Positions 21,823-33,660 of a stretch of DNA of 64,000 bases are shown here, in pieces; the stretch's first letter is position 1, and each line of letters begins with the position of its first letter. The stretch comes from Pseudocercospora fijiensis CIRAD86. Taxonomy: Eukaryota > Ascomycota > Dothideomycetes > Mycosphaerellales > Mycosphaerellaceae. The translations under genes and the position numbers were made by a program. A model generated the notes under the pieces. The model did not search any database. It saw nothing but the letters and a program-made list of their open reading frames with translations, and was not told where the DNA came from. The stretch covers positions 4,018,273-4,082,272 of the forward strand of contig NW_006921533.1 in NCBI RefSeq assembly GCF_000340215.1. Reading direction: 5' to 3'.

Positions 21823-22374
21823 ATGGCACCACTTCGAGCCGTCTTGAGCTTCCTTCTCGCGACACTAGCGGTAGCTTCTCCGACAACCGTCGAACGCAGA
21901 CAAGAGCTCATCACAGCTCAAACGATCAATCAAGATGTCCTAAACATTCATGCTGGCGTCCAAAGCCTTCGCACACACGTTGCTACCTATGACGGATCTC
22001 TACTCTCTGAGACGCCTTTGCTGGGCGACTTCACGGCAATTCACCTCGCCAATCGAAAGGGTTTCGCAGACGCGAATTTGAGACAAACCCCCTTCGACGC
22101 TCAAGAGTCCACCAGCATTGTTCAGACAGTAATCGACACTGTAGGGGAGAGCATTCCGGCGGCGGTGGAAGAGGCCAAGGCCAAGAAGCCACTGTTCGAC
22201 CAGAATGGACAAAGTCCAATCATTGTTGGGACGCTGAAGGTGTTGTTGGATGACCATGATACGTTTTCAGCTGCAGTTGCAAAGAGTCTATCAGCGGATC
22301 AAGTCCGTGCTCAGGCGGTGGTAGCGAAGATCCATAATGCAATTCAGAGCGGCATTGACTATTTCAGCGCGTGA
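21823..22374 (+). CDS. Hydrophobic surface-binding protein A (HsbA)-like secreted protein
   Basis: Single exon, 183 residues. Residues 1-19 form a signal peptide (M-A-P-L-R then L-S-F-L-L-A-T-L-A-V-A-S). The mature part is an all-helical, Ala/Gln/Ile-rich domain with the I-N-Q-D-V-L-N-I start and regular amphipathic spacing typical of HsbA. HsbA proteins are secreted, adsorb to hydrophobic surfaces and in Aspergillus help recruit a polyesterase. Start chosen at 21823 because translation from the in-frame codons upstream would bury the signal peptide, and a TATA box lies 115 bases before it. The neighbouring hydrolase (380 bases upstream, same strand) is suggestive but has no secretion signal. 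Dinucleotide use is normal. Confidence 0.85.
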   Translation: MAPLRAVLSFLLATLAVASPTTVERRQELITAQTINQDVLNIHAGVQSLRTHVATYDGSLLSETPLLGDFTAIHLANRKGFADANLRQTPFDAQESTSIVQTVIDTVGESIPAAVEEAKAKKPLFDQNGQSPIIVGTLKVLLDDHDTFSAAVAKSLSADQVRAQAVVAKIHNAIQSGIDYFSA

Positions 22375-23363
22375 GAGGTCTCTATAAAAGATAGCATCGA
22401 TCTGAAATGAGCAGCATGATCGTCTTTTTCCGATTTCACATTGCTTCCAGGAACTACGATTTACCGTCGACCTTGATTGCAGATTTTGTGGTCCTGTTTC
22501 TCCACGGCTCGGCACCAATTTCTCTGCCGAAGACAATCGGCAGGCGGTCTATGGAAAGAGACACTGCATCTTGAAGCGAGCACGAGTGTAGTTGGGTCTG
22601 GTCCGATCTCTGAATTGCTCAAGAAGACTTCTTCATCCCTATGGTCGGCACGCAGAAGTGGACCGAAATCCGTTCAAGACACGAAACGTGGAGTTTACAA
22701 GCCACCACGAACGTCGACGTTGGCATCCTTGAGGATGTTTTACGGGCCTTATGTTAAGCATGTATGGCCGGTCTCTCGGCAACCTTCAACTCTTCGAGAT
22801 TCCAGAATTGGCCTTTGCACCACCATCCTTTGCCTGTCTTACGTGCTTCGAGCTCCGCATTTTGCAGGTATACCCTATGATCGAGGTAGACGAAAATGGT
22901 CCGAGGGGCTGTTTCTGGCGGTCGTGAACATGTGGCTAGACTCCGGTTGAAGGAATTCCCAACCAAGGGAGTGCTTGCGAGTATCTGTTCGCCTCACCCG
23001 TGCGACGTGTCACATCTTAAACATCGTAATGGCGATCCAAGCACAGACGACTCGATGGACAAAGTGTGCCATGCGCACGTGGTAATAAGTCGGTTCTTTG
23101 TACATACATACCAGTGATCGTGCGATCAGATAGCAGTCTCACGTCCGTAGTGAGGTTTCACCAGGTAGGAGAAATATATAGCACAATAGCACATGGTGCT
23201 ATGGACGTGCACACCAGAAAATGCAGTGCATGAATCGCCGAGCAGGTTTTGTAGATCGATCATCGAGCCTCGCCATCATGATTATGAGGACGAGCGGTAG
23301 ATTCCGGGATTCCACAAGCATTGGAGCATAGCATTAGCAGGAACTCCCCGCCCGTCCCACATC
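22375..23363. other. Intergenic, about 1 kb before the MULE
   Basis: Unique, non-RIP sequence. Overlapping short open frames on both strands have no recognisable domain, and no convincing splice structure joins them. A minus-strand stretch at 22754-22966 has a somewhat protein-like end (rich in Trp, Lys and Glu) and could be a gene relic. Confidence 0.5.
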
Positions 23364-23372
23364 TTGCTTGCT
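23364..23372. repeat. 9-base target duplication of the MULE, left copy
   Basis: TTGCTTGCT, repeated exactly at 33652-33660 on the far side of the element. A 9-base duplication is characteristic of Mutator-like elements. Confidence 0.9.
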
Positions 23373-23425
23373 CCTCGAGGCTAAACCGAGCCCCAGCTAC
23401 CCGCCCGAGCCCTAGTATACCCCGA
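23373..23425 (+). repeat. MULE left terminal inverted repeat
   Basis: Matches the reverse complement of 33599-33651. Two inner CpA sites of the right copy are TpA here (CCCTAGTATACC against CCCCAGCATACC), i.e. RIP changes. Confidence 0.88.
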
Positions 23426-23639
23426 TGCTAGCACCATTGTAGAATCGCCCTATATAGAATTACGTGCTCTTTCTACCTAATACAGGTCATTTCCGTTCTT
23501 AGTTAGTATTATTAACGGGCGCGTAGCGCGTTATCTAGGAAAGAATTCTACTTAATTCTACCGTAGACCTAAAATTCGTATTTCTTCCCCCTTTTATAGT
23601 AGATTGCCTAGTAACTATTAAAAATAGCTAAATCTCTAT

Positions 23640-26185
23640 TATACGACGAGTTTCTCGATAATCTTATCGCTAGCGGTAGTAGTAGCGACGTAGCGGCGGC
23701 GGTAGTAGTAGCGGAAGATACGCAATCGATAGATATAGCGATAGTAGATATCGAGTCGTAGGAGGAGGTTTAATTAGTAGTAGATATTAAGTCGTAGGAG
23801 GAGGTTTAATTAGTCTCGGAGACGCGTATTCGAGGTCGCTATCGCTTACTATCGCTACCTAATAATAGATTAGTATTACCGCGCCCTTAGAAGTATCTAT
23901 TCTCGCTAAAGGCGCGCTATCGTAGTCCTATACCGCGAGAGTTAGAGTTTCCGTCTTATAGAGCCTTAGAGTTATATATCTACGTATTCGGCAAGTCTAC
24001 TAGGTACGAGTTTAAGTAATATAAGCTATAGAAGAATAAGAAAGGTATTAAATATCGCTACCGATAGGTCTATAGTTGCTTCGGCTTACTAGATAAGCGT
24101 ACGTAGAAGTAGGATAACGAGTCGATAAAGCGGAAGTCGACTTTAAAGAAAATAGGCTATAAATTCTTCTTCTATATAGTTGCGGTTAATCTAGTATAAC
24201 CCGATAGTTAATAGATAATCTAGCATTCTACTAAAGAAGATTACTGTTTCTATAACTACGAGAAGGACGATATTGTCGCTTTTACTATATATAGGTAGCG
24301 CTCGAGAACTACGTAGTTCCTAGAATAACTAGAGCGCTTATAGTAGGCGCGAATACTAACCTCGAAGATTATAGCCTACTTCCGCGGTCGTAGTAGTATA
24401 GTGCTTAAACTAAAGGATATACAGAACGTTGCTATAACTCGTAATATTGTCGCTCGATAGGAGATAAACTAGGCTTAGCGCCTAGTTAAACTACTAGACG
24501 ATAATAGTATATTCTACGACATTTATACTAACCCCTATAACGGTGCAATTCGTAGTATAGTTGCCCTCTACCCTAAGTTAATCGAGGCCTTTAAGAAGAC
24601 ACTATATATACTAATTATTAATACTATATACTCTACTAATATCTATAACCTCGAGCTTATAGATATTGTCGCTACTAGACCTATAAACGATACTATTAAG
24701 CTTAGTATTAGTCTTATTAAACCGAAGCCGGAGAAAGCGGAGTTTGTAAGGTTGCTATAGTTACTACAAAAGGGCCTCGAACAAGCCGACTATAGTATAC
24801 CCTTTATTATTAGTACTAATCGTAAAGAGTTACTAATCTACGCTATTAAGGAGGTTATACCTAAGGCTACTAATATCGTCTATAACTAGTATCTATAGTA
24901 GGATATACTAACGCGTGTCCGTAAAGAACGTAGCGAGTATAGATAGGTAAAGGGCGCTAACGGTTACTAGACTAACAGTCCTTAAACTAGCAAGTTTCTA
25001 TAGCTATTTACCTATACTATCTATAGTTAAAGCGAGGCCGAGTTTAACGAGAACGTACGGAAATTAGACAACGTATATCCTATATTTAAGGCCTATCTAA
25101 ATAATAACTAGTAGCGATATAAGACCTATATTGTCGACTACTAGACTAACTAAGTTCTATACTTTAGCTATAAGACAACCTCTTAGGTTAAGGCTACATA
25201 TAGACGTATTAAACGCTAGCTTAACTATAGCAGCCGCTACGATATCTTTACGTTATTTAAGAGCCTTCTTAACTAGTAGAACGAAGGGCATAACTGCCGC
25301 TATATCCGCCTTACTAAGAACCTAAAGAGATGTAATAAGGCACTTACTAGACCGTTTTAGGCGAGCGTTTCTCGAGTTATAAGCGATTACTGCCTTCTCG
25401 AAGTACGGATTTAATACTAACGTGCTAACGACCTCCTTCGTACTACGACTAACAATAATAGTAACGAGATTAAGTACTCGGCGTACTCGTATTCCTACCT
25501 ATACTACCGCTATAACGACTACCTAAGTAAGACCTATAGTTATCCTTACAAACACGATATTATAAAGCTTCTCGAAATAGGCGGAAGCCGCGCTATACTA
25601 CTACCGAGTTACTTCTATAGACACTAGCTAATTAACTTCCGTAGAACGGTTAATCTATAAAAGCCGGAGGTAATCTTTAGCAACCGTAAACCTCTTACTA
25701 GCGGAGCTATACTATATATAATAAAGCGCGCTACGATAGTACGCGAATTAGACGACCTAAATAAGACAGCAGTCGCTAAGCGATAGAAGACAGTAATAGC
25801 TAGAACGACCGAGTTTATACTCGAGCCTAGCGTATTACTTACTTAGCTAAGAACGACTATTAAGTACTATAAGTGCGTTAAGAGCTAGTGCCGCACTTAA
25901 TAATACCCTTACTAGAAGGCTAATCGTACGTATAGCTCTACTTGCTATCTAAGCGGCTTCGAGTGCTATAATCTATAAGTCGAGTCTTTACTTCTAATAG
26001 TACTAGAACCTCCTTCTAAGCTAGATTCACTCTGCTAAGAGATTAAAGACCTCCGAGTACGCGAGAACGCTCGATTATAGGTAGAAGAATAACGTACGAG
26101 ATAGCAAGCAGACTATAACTACTAGTAGGCGGCATTATATAAGTAATAACAACGATAGGCTACTTAGTAATAGTACTAGTAGTCG
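23640..26185 (+). pseudogene. RIP-inactivated MULE transposase
   Basis: Plus-strand frame with many TAG/TAA. N-terminal part resembles a FAR1/WRKY-GCM1-type DNA-binding region (Y-I-Y-V-F-G-K-S, then basic K-K-G-I-K-Y-R-Y-R). The central part is a MULE DDE domain: L-I-D-I-V-A-T-R-P near 24660, F-I-I-S-T-N-R-K-E-L-L near 24810 and V-R-K-E-R-S-E-Y-R near 24910. A Cys-bearing C-terminal region lies near 25860-26000. The catalytic D expected in the F-I-x-T-D-R-D motif is Asn here, a G-to-A change. Family from pattern recognition only. Confidence 0.75.
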
Positions 26186-26190
26186 CTTAC

Positions 26191-26500
26191 TATAAGAAGC
26201 TAAGCAAGTAAAGTCTCCTATTATGCCTTAGCAAGCCTATATAACAATTATATAATGTTATTACGTATACTGCGGTACTGTCTCGCTAGCGTAAAGCCTA
26301 CTTAGCGTATACGCGGAAAAGCTCGGTCGCTCGTATAGATATACTCGGTTGCCGGCTCGGCATATATACTATCCGTACGTAGCCTAGTTAATAGTAAACG
26401 CTCTGCCCTATTCTAAGAAAGGCACGGTTTAGTTCTACTTTCTACTATAGCGATTAGTAGAGGGTATTCTATACGTTGCTATATATCTATTTTTTTTATA
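26191..26500 (+). repeat. 5' LTR of element W
   Basis: About 310 bases, aligned over its full length with 32901-33216. Differences are nearly all transitions; the 3' copy has one extra 7-base CTGCAAG. Confidence 0.88.
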
Positions 26501-26529
26501 GTTCTAAACCGTCTACCCTTCGTAGCGGC

Positions 26530-29500
26530 CTATAGAACCCCGAAAGATAAACGCAAGCGATCCGAATGCGCCCGGCGCGGGAAACGCGTAGAATAATACC
26601 CTAGGAGCGCCGATAGCATTAGAAAACGACGCGGCGATATAATAAGACGAAGCCGAATATTAGGCGCGCTAAGAAGCGACCTACCTACGGCTCGAACGAT
26701 TTCTAGCTAAGTAAGAAGTACTTAGGCTAGAAGTGTAGGCTTAAGAAGCTAAGCGAGAGAATACGCGTCTTTATACCCTTAGGGATGCTAGCGATGCGCT
26801 AGCTCCGAGTAGCGGTACTGCCGGCGAGAGTCCTACGAGGACTCTATCCCTAGGCGACGACGAGGACGAGGATAAGGAAGAGTTAGCTAACGAGTCGATT
26901 TAGAGGCCTAAATCTTAGAGAGCTAAATCTGTCTCGTATCGACTACCTCTTTCTAGAGGTACGCTAAGCGTAGCTACTATACCTAGTATAAGCTACGTAG
27001 TCGCTAGTCTTACGGCTATTAAGCCTCGCCTAAAGGAACCTAAGCCCTTTAAAGGCAATACGATTAAGGAGTCGAGGCGATTCCTTCGAGAACTTTCTAT
27101 TACCTTTATACTGTCCGGAGCTACCTATTATATAGACGAAAGCAAGGTGCTTTATAGTATTATATACCTCGTAGGCGATACGTAGGAGCGATAGTATAAT
27201 AAAAAGTTAAAAACAGCCTTAAGGACCTATAAAATTATACCTACTAGGACTTTAAACCCTTCTATCGGGACTGCGTCGGGGACCCTATAAACCGTATACT
27301 AGATATAACCCTCGAGTATAAGGCGGCCTATTAGCGTAAGGGACAGTTAGTCTAAAGCTTTGCCCTTAAGCTCGTAGTGCTCGAAGATTAACTTAGCGAC
27401 TATAGCGAGGAGTATAGGATCCGCTATCTCCTCGTTAAACTCCGAGTCTAGCCGGCGATTCGTAGCGCAATTATTAAATACTATACGGTACTAACGACGC
27501 GTTACGAACTTATAGAGCTTGCGACGCGTATCGAGACCCCTAATAAGCCGTCTAGTAAACGCAAGGATCGTAACTATAATAAAACTAGAGATAGTAAAGG
27601 TAAGAAGCGTCGATCTAATAGTTAGGCCCGTAAGTAGTAGTTAAATCGCGACCGTAGCGTAGGCGGAAAGTATACGAAAGGCGATAACTTATAGGGCAGG
27701 TATAATATTAGTAAGGTCGAATATTATAGCTGTCGCTAGAAAGGCTATTATAAGAACGCGTACCCGAACCGCTATCTCTAGAAAGATAATAACCTTATAG
27801 TACGTAAGGTAGCTGCTAACGCTAAAGAAAAGAAGAACGACTCGAAGGCTAAGGGAAAAGACAAGGTACCTCCTAAGAGCTAGGGATAGGTACGGAATCT
27901 TAACTAAGTAGCTTAGTAGTAGTAGTACCTACGGGACGCATACGCGGAGTAATCGTTATATAAGAAGGGGAAGTATCTATCGAATGCTTATTAGACGATG
28001 CTACTAATATTAATATAGTATCTTAAGAATTCGTTCTATAATACTAGCCTTAGCGGATTGTTAACGCCGTACTACCTAGTACCGATAGTTTCTAGGGCGA
28101 CCGAGGATACTACTACGGAGCGCATTATTTACGCTTACGGATTGCCGACTCTATAGGCTAAGAACGCATTACTACCGGAGTGTTCTACGCTTTCGAGATA
28201 CCCCTCCCTAATATTATTCTTAGTAGGCCTTAGAGGCGCGATTAAAAGGTAATCGTCGATAGCTCGATAGATACCTAGACCTATAGGAACGAAGCTATAG
28301 CGCGTTCGATACGCGTACGGGAACTATAGGAATTCTAGAAAAACATACGTAACGCTCTATACGTATATACGATTAGCGTTCGCTAGCTCCGCGATATCGC
28401 TAAGGGTTCCTCCTTACTAGAAGAATTTAAAGACTTCGAAGACGTCTTTACTATAACGCCTAAAGCGCGACGTAAGCTCCTCGAAGACGTAGAGTATACG
28501 ATCGACCTAATCCCCGGAACGAAGCTACTATATAAACCTCTCTACTATTCTTTAGGAAGAGAGCTTAGCGACCTTCGTAATTACCTAAGCTTAGCCTTAG
28601 ACAACGATTAGATCTAGCTTAGTATAAGCGAGGCAGATACGCCGATCCTGTTCGTACTAAAGAAGGATAGTAGTCTAAGACTCTATGTCGATTATAGGGG
28701 GCTAAACGAGATTACTATTAAAAATTGTTACCCTCTGCCTCTTATTAGCGAAACGCTAAATAAGCTTAAGGACGCTAAATAGTATACGTCCTTAGACCTT
28801 TAGGATATATATTACCGTATCTATATTAAGCGAGGCGACGAGTAGAAGACTGCGTTCTATACGCGGTACGGGCACTTCGAGTATAAGGTAATATCTTTTA
28901 GGCTTACTAATACTCCTACTACGTTTTAAGGATACATTAATAGGGCGTTAGCTAGCCTAGTTAATATTTGCTATATCGTCTACCTTAACGATATTCTTAT
29001 TTATAGCAAAACGCGAGAGGACTACGTACGAGACGTATACGCTATCCTTACGCGGCTCCGGAAGTTCGCCTTATATACGAATAGAAAGAAATGTTCCTTC
29101 TAGAAGAAAGAAGTCGAATTCCTCGGGTTTATCGTTAGTACCGAAGGCGTATCGATAGATTAGCGTAGGGTAAACGCTATTACCGAGTAGCCTCGTCTGT
29201 TAACGCTAAAAGAGGTTTAATCCTTCCTTAGATTCTATAACTTCTATCGGAGGTTTATCCTAAATTACTCCCGAATCGTTATACCGCTAACTACCCTATT
29301 AAAAGGCGCCGTAAATAGCCGGAAGCTAGGTTAGGTCTAGTAGGGCGAAAGCGAGGAGCAAGCGTTCCGCTAGCTAAAGGCTGCCTTTAGCTCTACCTCG
29401 GTCCTCGATATTATAACACTATAATCCTACGAAGCCCCTATGTATTAAAACCGATGCCTCTACGTTCGCCTTAGTAGGGATTATATTATAATAGAGCGAA

Positions 29501-31540
29501 GATAGGAATTAGCACCCTATTGCTTTCTAGTTACAGAAAATAGTCCTAGCTAAGATAAATTATAAGACCTATAATTAGGAGCTCTTAGCGGTTATCGAGT
29601 CCTTTAAGCATTAGCGCCTATACCTCGATAGTGCCTAGTATACGATCCGCGTAGTTATCGATTACGCTAATCTTAAGGGCTTTATAAAAATAAAGCAGCT
29701 TATCGGAAGGCAGGCAAGATAGGCAACCTTCCTTATACCTTTCGACTTTACTATTAAATATCGGGCTAGTAAACGAAATCTAGCCGATATACCTTCGCGA
29801 CGTAGCGACTACGAAAGCGAGTCGTAGGCGGCGAACAACCTTCTCCCTATATTATAGTCGAAACTAGCTCTATAGTTAAATCTGCCTAAGGATATCGAGC
29901 CGATTATAAAACGCATCTCTATTATATATATAGGGATACGAGACGCTAGTATAGCGCTAGCGGAACGCAAGAGTTTTATTAGCAGTCCTATAAGAGTAGC
30001 GGCTACTATCGTTAGGAATAACGGGCCCTACTACGAGATACCTAATATAACCCTTAGTTTCGTATATACTCTATAATAGCTAGAGCAAGCGAGAGGAGGA
30101 GGCTTATACGAGACAAGCTTACCGTCGGGTAGCTTAGCCTCGTTAAGTAGTTCTAACCTCCCGCCTAGCTATTCTCGTTGTAGTAACCTTATTTACTATA
30201 GCGATACGCTATATATCTCTAAGGACTACGTATTACGTACGCAGCTAATATGTATATACTACGACGACCCTTTAGCTAGATACTTTAGTATAGCTAAGAC
30301 TATAGACCTAATACGCTAAAAGTACTTCTAGCCGAAAATAGCCGAGGATATTATAGCCTATATCCGCACCTATAGAATTTATTAACAGTCGAAGACGAAG
30401 CGCTATCGCCTATATAGCGAGCTCGCTACGCTACCTATACTAACCCGACTATAGCAAGAATTGATAATAGACTTTATTACCGATCTCCCGCCGAGCAAGC
30501 TCGGTACCTACGTATATACTACGATCCTCGTAATAGTCGACCGCTATACGAAGATAAGCCTCTTTATCCTAACGACGAAGAAGTGCATAGTAGTAGAACT
30601 CGCGGATATCCTTTAAAGGGAGGTAATTAGGCGTTTTAGAGTGCTATTAGGCATTATTAGCGATCGTAGATCGCTTTTTACTAGCTAGTTTTAGAGCGAC
30701 TTCTGCTTCGAAGCGTATATAAAGCGCAGGCTTAGTATAGCCTTCTATCCTTAGACTAATAGGTAAACCGAACGCGCGAATTAGACCCTCGAGTAATACC
30801 TTCGATACTATTACTCTAAGAATTAGGATAAGTAGGCTAAACTATTGCCTTAGGCAGAGTTTGCCTATAATAATAGCGTTTATCCTACGTTGCGTATAAG
30901 CCCCTTTAAGATGCTCTACGGCTTTAACCCTAATTTAATGCTAAGCGCAAATAAGCTACTAGCTCGGGACGAGCTAACTAAGGGAAGGGTACTAGTAGCT
31001 ATCGACGCTACGAAGCGACTATAACAAGTATATAAAACGCTTATAGAACGCTAGCAGAAAGCAGTAGAATACTAGGCTAAGCAATACAATATATACTATA
31101 CTACTAAGATATATAGTATAGGTAACTTAGTCTTACTATCGATAAAGAACATTAGCTTAGATATCCTAAAGAAGAAACTTAGCCCGAAGTATATAGGGCC
31201 TTTCTATATTATTAACGTAGTCGGAGCGTAGGCGTACCGCCTAGCACTACCGTTAAGCACGAAGATCTATAATGTTTTCTATATTTCCCTTCTCGAGCCT
31301 TAGTATAGGCGCGATAGCGAGGAGTATAAGATAAGTATGCCTATCGCTAAAGGTAATAAGTAGTAGGTAGAAACAATCGTAGTAAAGAAGATAAAGAAGC
31401 GGAAGGCGTACTACCTTATTAAGTAGCGAGGTTAGCCTAAAGAATACAACACTTAGGAGCTAGCTATTTATATTAAAGATTCTATAGCGTTAGACGAGTT
31501 CGAAGCTTAAGCGAAGCGTAAGCGTAGGCAGTAATTAAAA
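26530..31540 (+). pseudogene. RIP-inactivated gag-pol of gypsy element W
   Basis: Gag with a charged, low-complexity middle and a zinc knuckle near 27715-27770 (C-R-stop-K-G-Y, with Cys and His codons converted to Tyr). RT at about 28630-29170: L-F-V-L-K-K-D, V-D-Y-R-G-L-N, and Y-L-N-D at 28981-28992 where YLDD is expected. RNase H near 29400-29720. Integrase near 30450-31310 ends with I-Y-N-V-F-Y-I-S-L-L-E-P, the usual run-in to a chromodomain. The chromodomain at about 31365-31460 contains Y-Y-L-I-K-stop-R-G. Stops are mostly TAG in place of CAG/TGG. Confidence 0.88.
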
Positions 31541-31544
31541 TAAA

Positions 31545-32900
31545 AGAAAATAAAACTTAAGAAAAATAGTAGATACGTGCTCGTTTCGCTACTAAAAAAG
31601 GCCTATTAGCCTAGTATATATAAAGAAGGCGCTACGTAAGCGCAGCGACAGCAGGCCGCCTACTCTACTTATCCTTAGAATCCTTAGCCTCCTCCTCCTC
31701 TTCGATACCTATAGCGGTATCGATAGCGGCGATAGCCTTAGCGCCGACGCGCTAAGCGAGGTTCTAGTATAGTTAGTATACGAAGCGCAAGTAAGACGAG
31801 GCTATAGGAAAAACTATACCTAACGACCGATCTCTACTAAGCCGGCTAAGTTAGTGCCGATATACTCGAGGGTACTAAGTAAGTTAACGTCCGTAAGGGA
31901 CCCGCTAGCGGCCCTCTTACGGGCTAGGGCTTTGCCGCCGGGGGTTACCTTATTCTTATTAGTATAAAAGACGTATAGCGTAGATAGGATAACTAATATC
32001 GAGGTTAGTATACGAAGCGCAATCGGAGCGTATAAGGAATATACGTACAACTATAGAGTCTAGCTCGGCCTAGAGTGCCTCTAAGGCCTCGTTAGACTCC
32101 TCGATAGAGTCGTAGCCGTCTAGGTCGTATAGGTCGCGCGTAGAGCGTACGGCGCGAATATACGCTAGTAGCGACACTAGTAAGCGGGCCGTAAGCGGAG
32201 TATAGGTATAATAGCTACTACGGCAGCGATCGTAGTTACGCTTAGTAGTAGGGTCTATATTGCCGCCTATATAAACCTTAGTTAGGTCTACTAAAGCGAG
32301 TTAGTTACAAAGCGCAAGCGCGTAGCAAGTAGCGAGAATACGTACTATTAGCTATTATATACTTAAAGTAACGAATATAGCCTTTTAGGACTTTTAGAGG
32401 GCGCTAGGTAGGCGTAGTAGGTATCGAGGGCGGAGCGCCTATAGCGCGCTTACCTAAGGTACGCGAAGGAGTAGATATACTAGTAATGTTTTTTTTAGAT
32501 AGATATTTAAAAAGAAAAATCTTTAAGTAATACTAGGGAGGCGCGAGGGCGGAGTAGGTAGGGCGTAGGCAAATAGTATTCGGAGCGCTTAGAAAAAGAA
32601 GAAGTTTTTAAGCGGGCTTCAAATGCTTTAAATACTCGCCTCGCTTTCGGACAGCTTGCGTTCTCGCGTAGCTACCGCGTTCTTAGAAATTTAGGCAATC
32701 TCTAGTTAGTACTAGAAGTAGCCGCGCTTTAAATCTATAAACAAACAAGTAACTACGAGGCAAATTATAACGTGCCTAGCAACTATAGCCTAGCGATAGG
32801 TACGTATAAGACGCGTAAGTATAGCGTAGAGTATAAGAAATAGTATAATTTACTATATTACCCTATAGCTAGGATAGCTATACTAGGGGAAGGAGATAAT
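31545..32900. other. Post-chromodomain region of element W with antisense open frame
   Basis: About 1.3 kb between pol and the 3' LTR, RIP-like. On the minus strand a partly open frame covers about 31820-32320, including an acidic, coil-like stretch near 32060-32110 (E-E-S-N-E-A-L-E-A-L). No recognised domain. Elements X and Y have a non-homologous region of similar size in the same position. Confidence 0.55.
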
Positions 32901-33216
32901 TATAAGAACCTAAGCAAGTAAAGTCTCCTATTATGCCTTAGCAAGCTGCAAGCCTATATAACAATTATATAATATTATTATATATACTACGGTATTGTCT
33001 CGCTAGCGTAAAGCCTACTTAGCGTATATGCGGAAAAGCTCGGTCGCTCGTATAGACATACTCGGTTGCCGGCTCGGCATATATGCTATCCGTAGGTAGC
33101 CTAGTTAATAGTAAACGCTCTGCTCTATTCTAAGAAAGGTACGGTTTAGTTCTACTTTCTACTATAGCGATTAGTAGAGGGTATTCTATACGTTGCTATA
33201 TACCTATTTTCTTATA
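32901..33216 (+). repeat. 3' LTR of element W
   Basis: About 316 bases, partner of 26191-26500; followed by CTTAT, the RIP-altered target duplication. Confidence 0.88.
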
Positions 33217-33598
33217 CTTATATAGCTAGTAGGAAGGCCGCTTTATTACTAGGTACTATAGTAATAGCACTATTAGTTTACTTAGTAATAGTAGTATACT
33301 AGTTAGTAATAGTAGTATACTAGTTAGCAACTAAGAGACTAGTATAAGCTAGTATATATAGCCTCGCGTAGTTACAAGGCGGCAGGTCGTAATCCGCTTA
33401 GGCCTAAGTAGATAGCTAACAACTAATAATACCTTTAATTTTGCTATACTACTAATTTACTAACAAACTTTAGCTTTATAGCTAGTAGCAGTATTGCTAG
33501 CAGCAGTATTGCAGTAGTTGCCCGGCTAGCGGGGCCTACATCGACGCGATTATCCGCTTCTACACGCGATTATGTATAGAACAGCCGATCTCGTAATC

Positions 33599-33651
33599 TC
33601 GGGGTATGCTGGGGCTCGGGCGGGTAGCTGGGGCTCGGTTTAGCCTCGAGG
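33599..33651 (-). repeat. MULE right terminal inverted repeat
   Basis: Reverse complement of the left repeat; ends in CCTCGAGG and is followed by TTGCTTGCT (33652-33660). Keeps CpA sites that are mutated on the left. Confidence 0.88.
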
Positions 33652-33660
33652 TTGCTTGCT

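Larger units (their letters stand above)
26191..33216 (+). mobile_element. Ty3/gypsy chromovirus-type element W, nested in the MULE
   Basis: LTRs 26191-26500 and 32901-33216 begin TATAAG and end TTATA. Target duplication CTTAC at 26186-26190 and CTTAT at 33217-33221; the one mismatch is a CpA to TpA change. Plus-strand order: gag, zinc knuckle, RT, RNase H, integrase, chromodomain, a roughly 1.3 kb post-chromodomain region, LTR. It is a different gypsy family from X/Y and is broken by RIP stops throughout. Confidence 0.9.
23373..33651 (+). mobile_element. Mutator-like (MULE) DNA transposon, RIP-degraded, carrying gypsy element W
   Basis: Terminal inverted repeats of about 50 bases (23373-23425 and 33599-33651) start and end with CCTCGAGG and are flanked by exact 9-base duplications TTGCTTGCT. 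The element without W is about 3.25 kb, a normal size for an autonomous fungal MULE. A degraded MULE transposase fills 23640-26185. W (26191-33216) sits in its 3' part, leaving 33222-33651 as the right arm. RIP marks are heavy inside but weak in the outermost part of the repeats. Confidence 0.92.

Noticed and set aside
22477..23117. Frames of 157, 70 and 73 codons before the MULE
   Set aside because: Overlapping on opposite strands, no recognised domain or splice model; noted only as intergenic.
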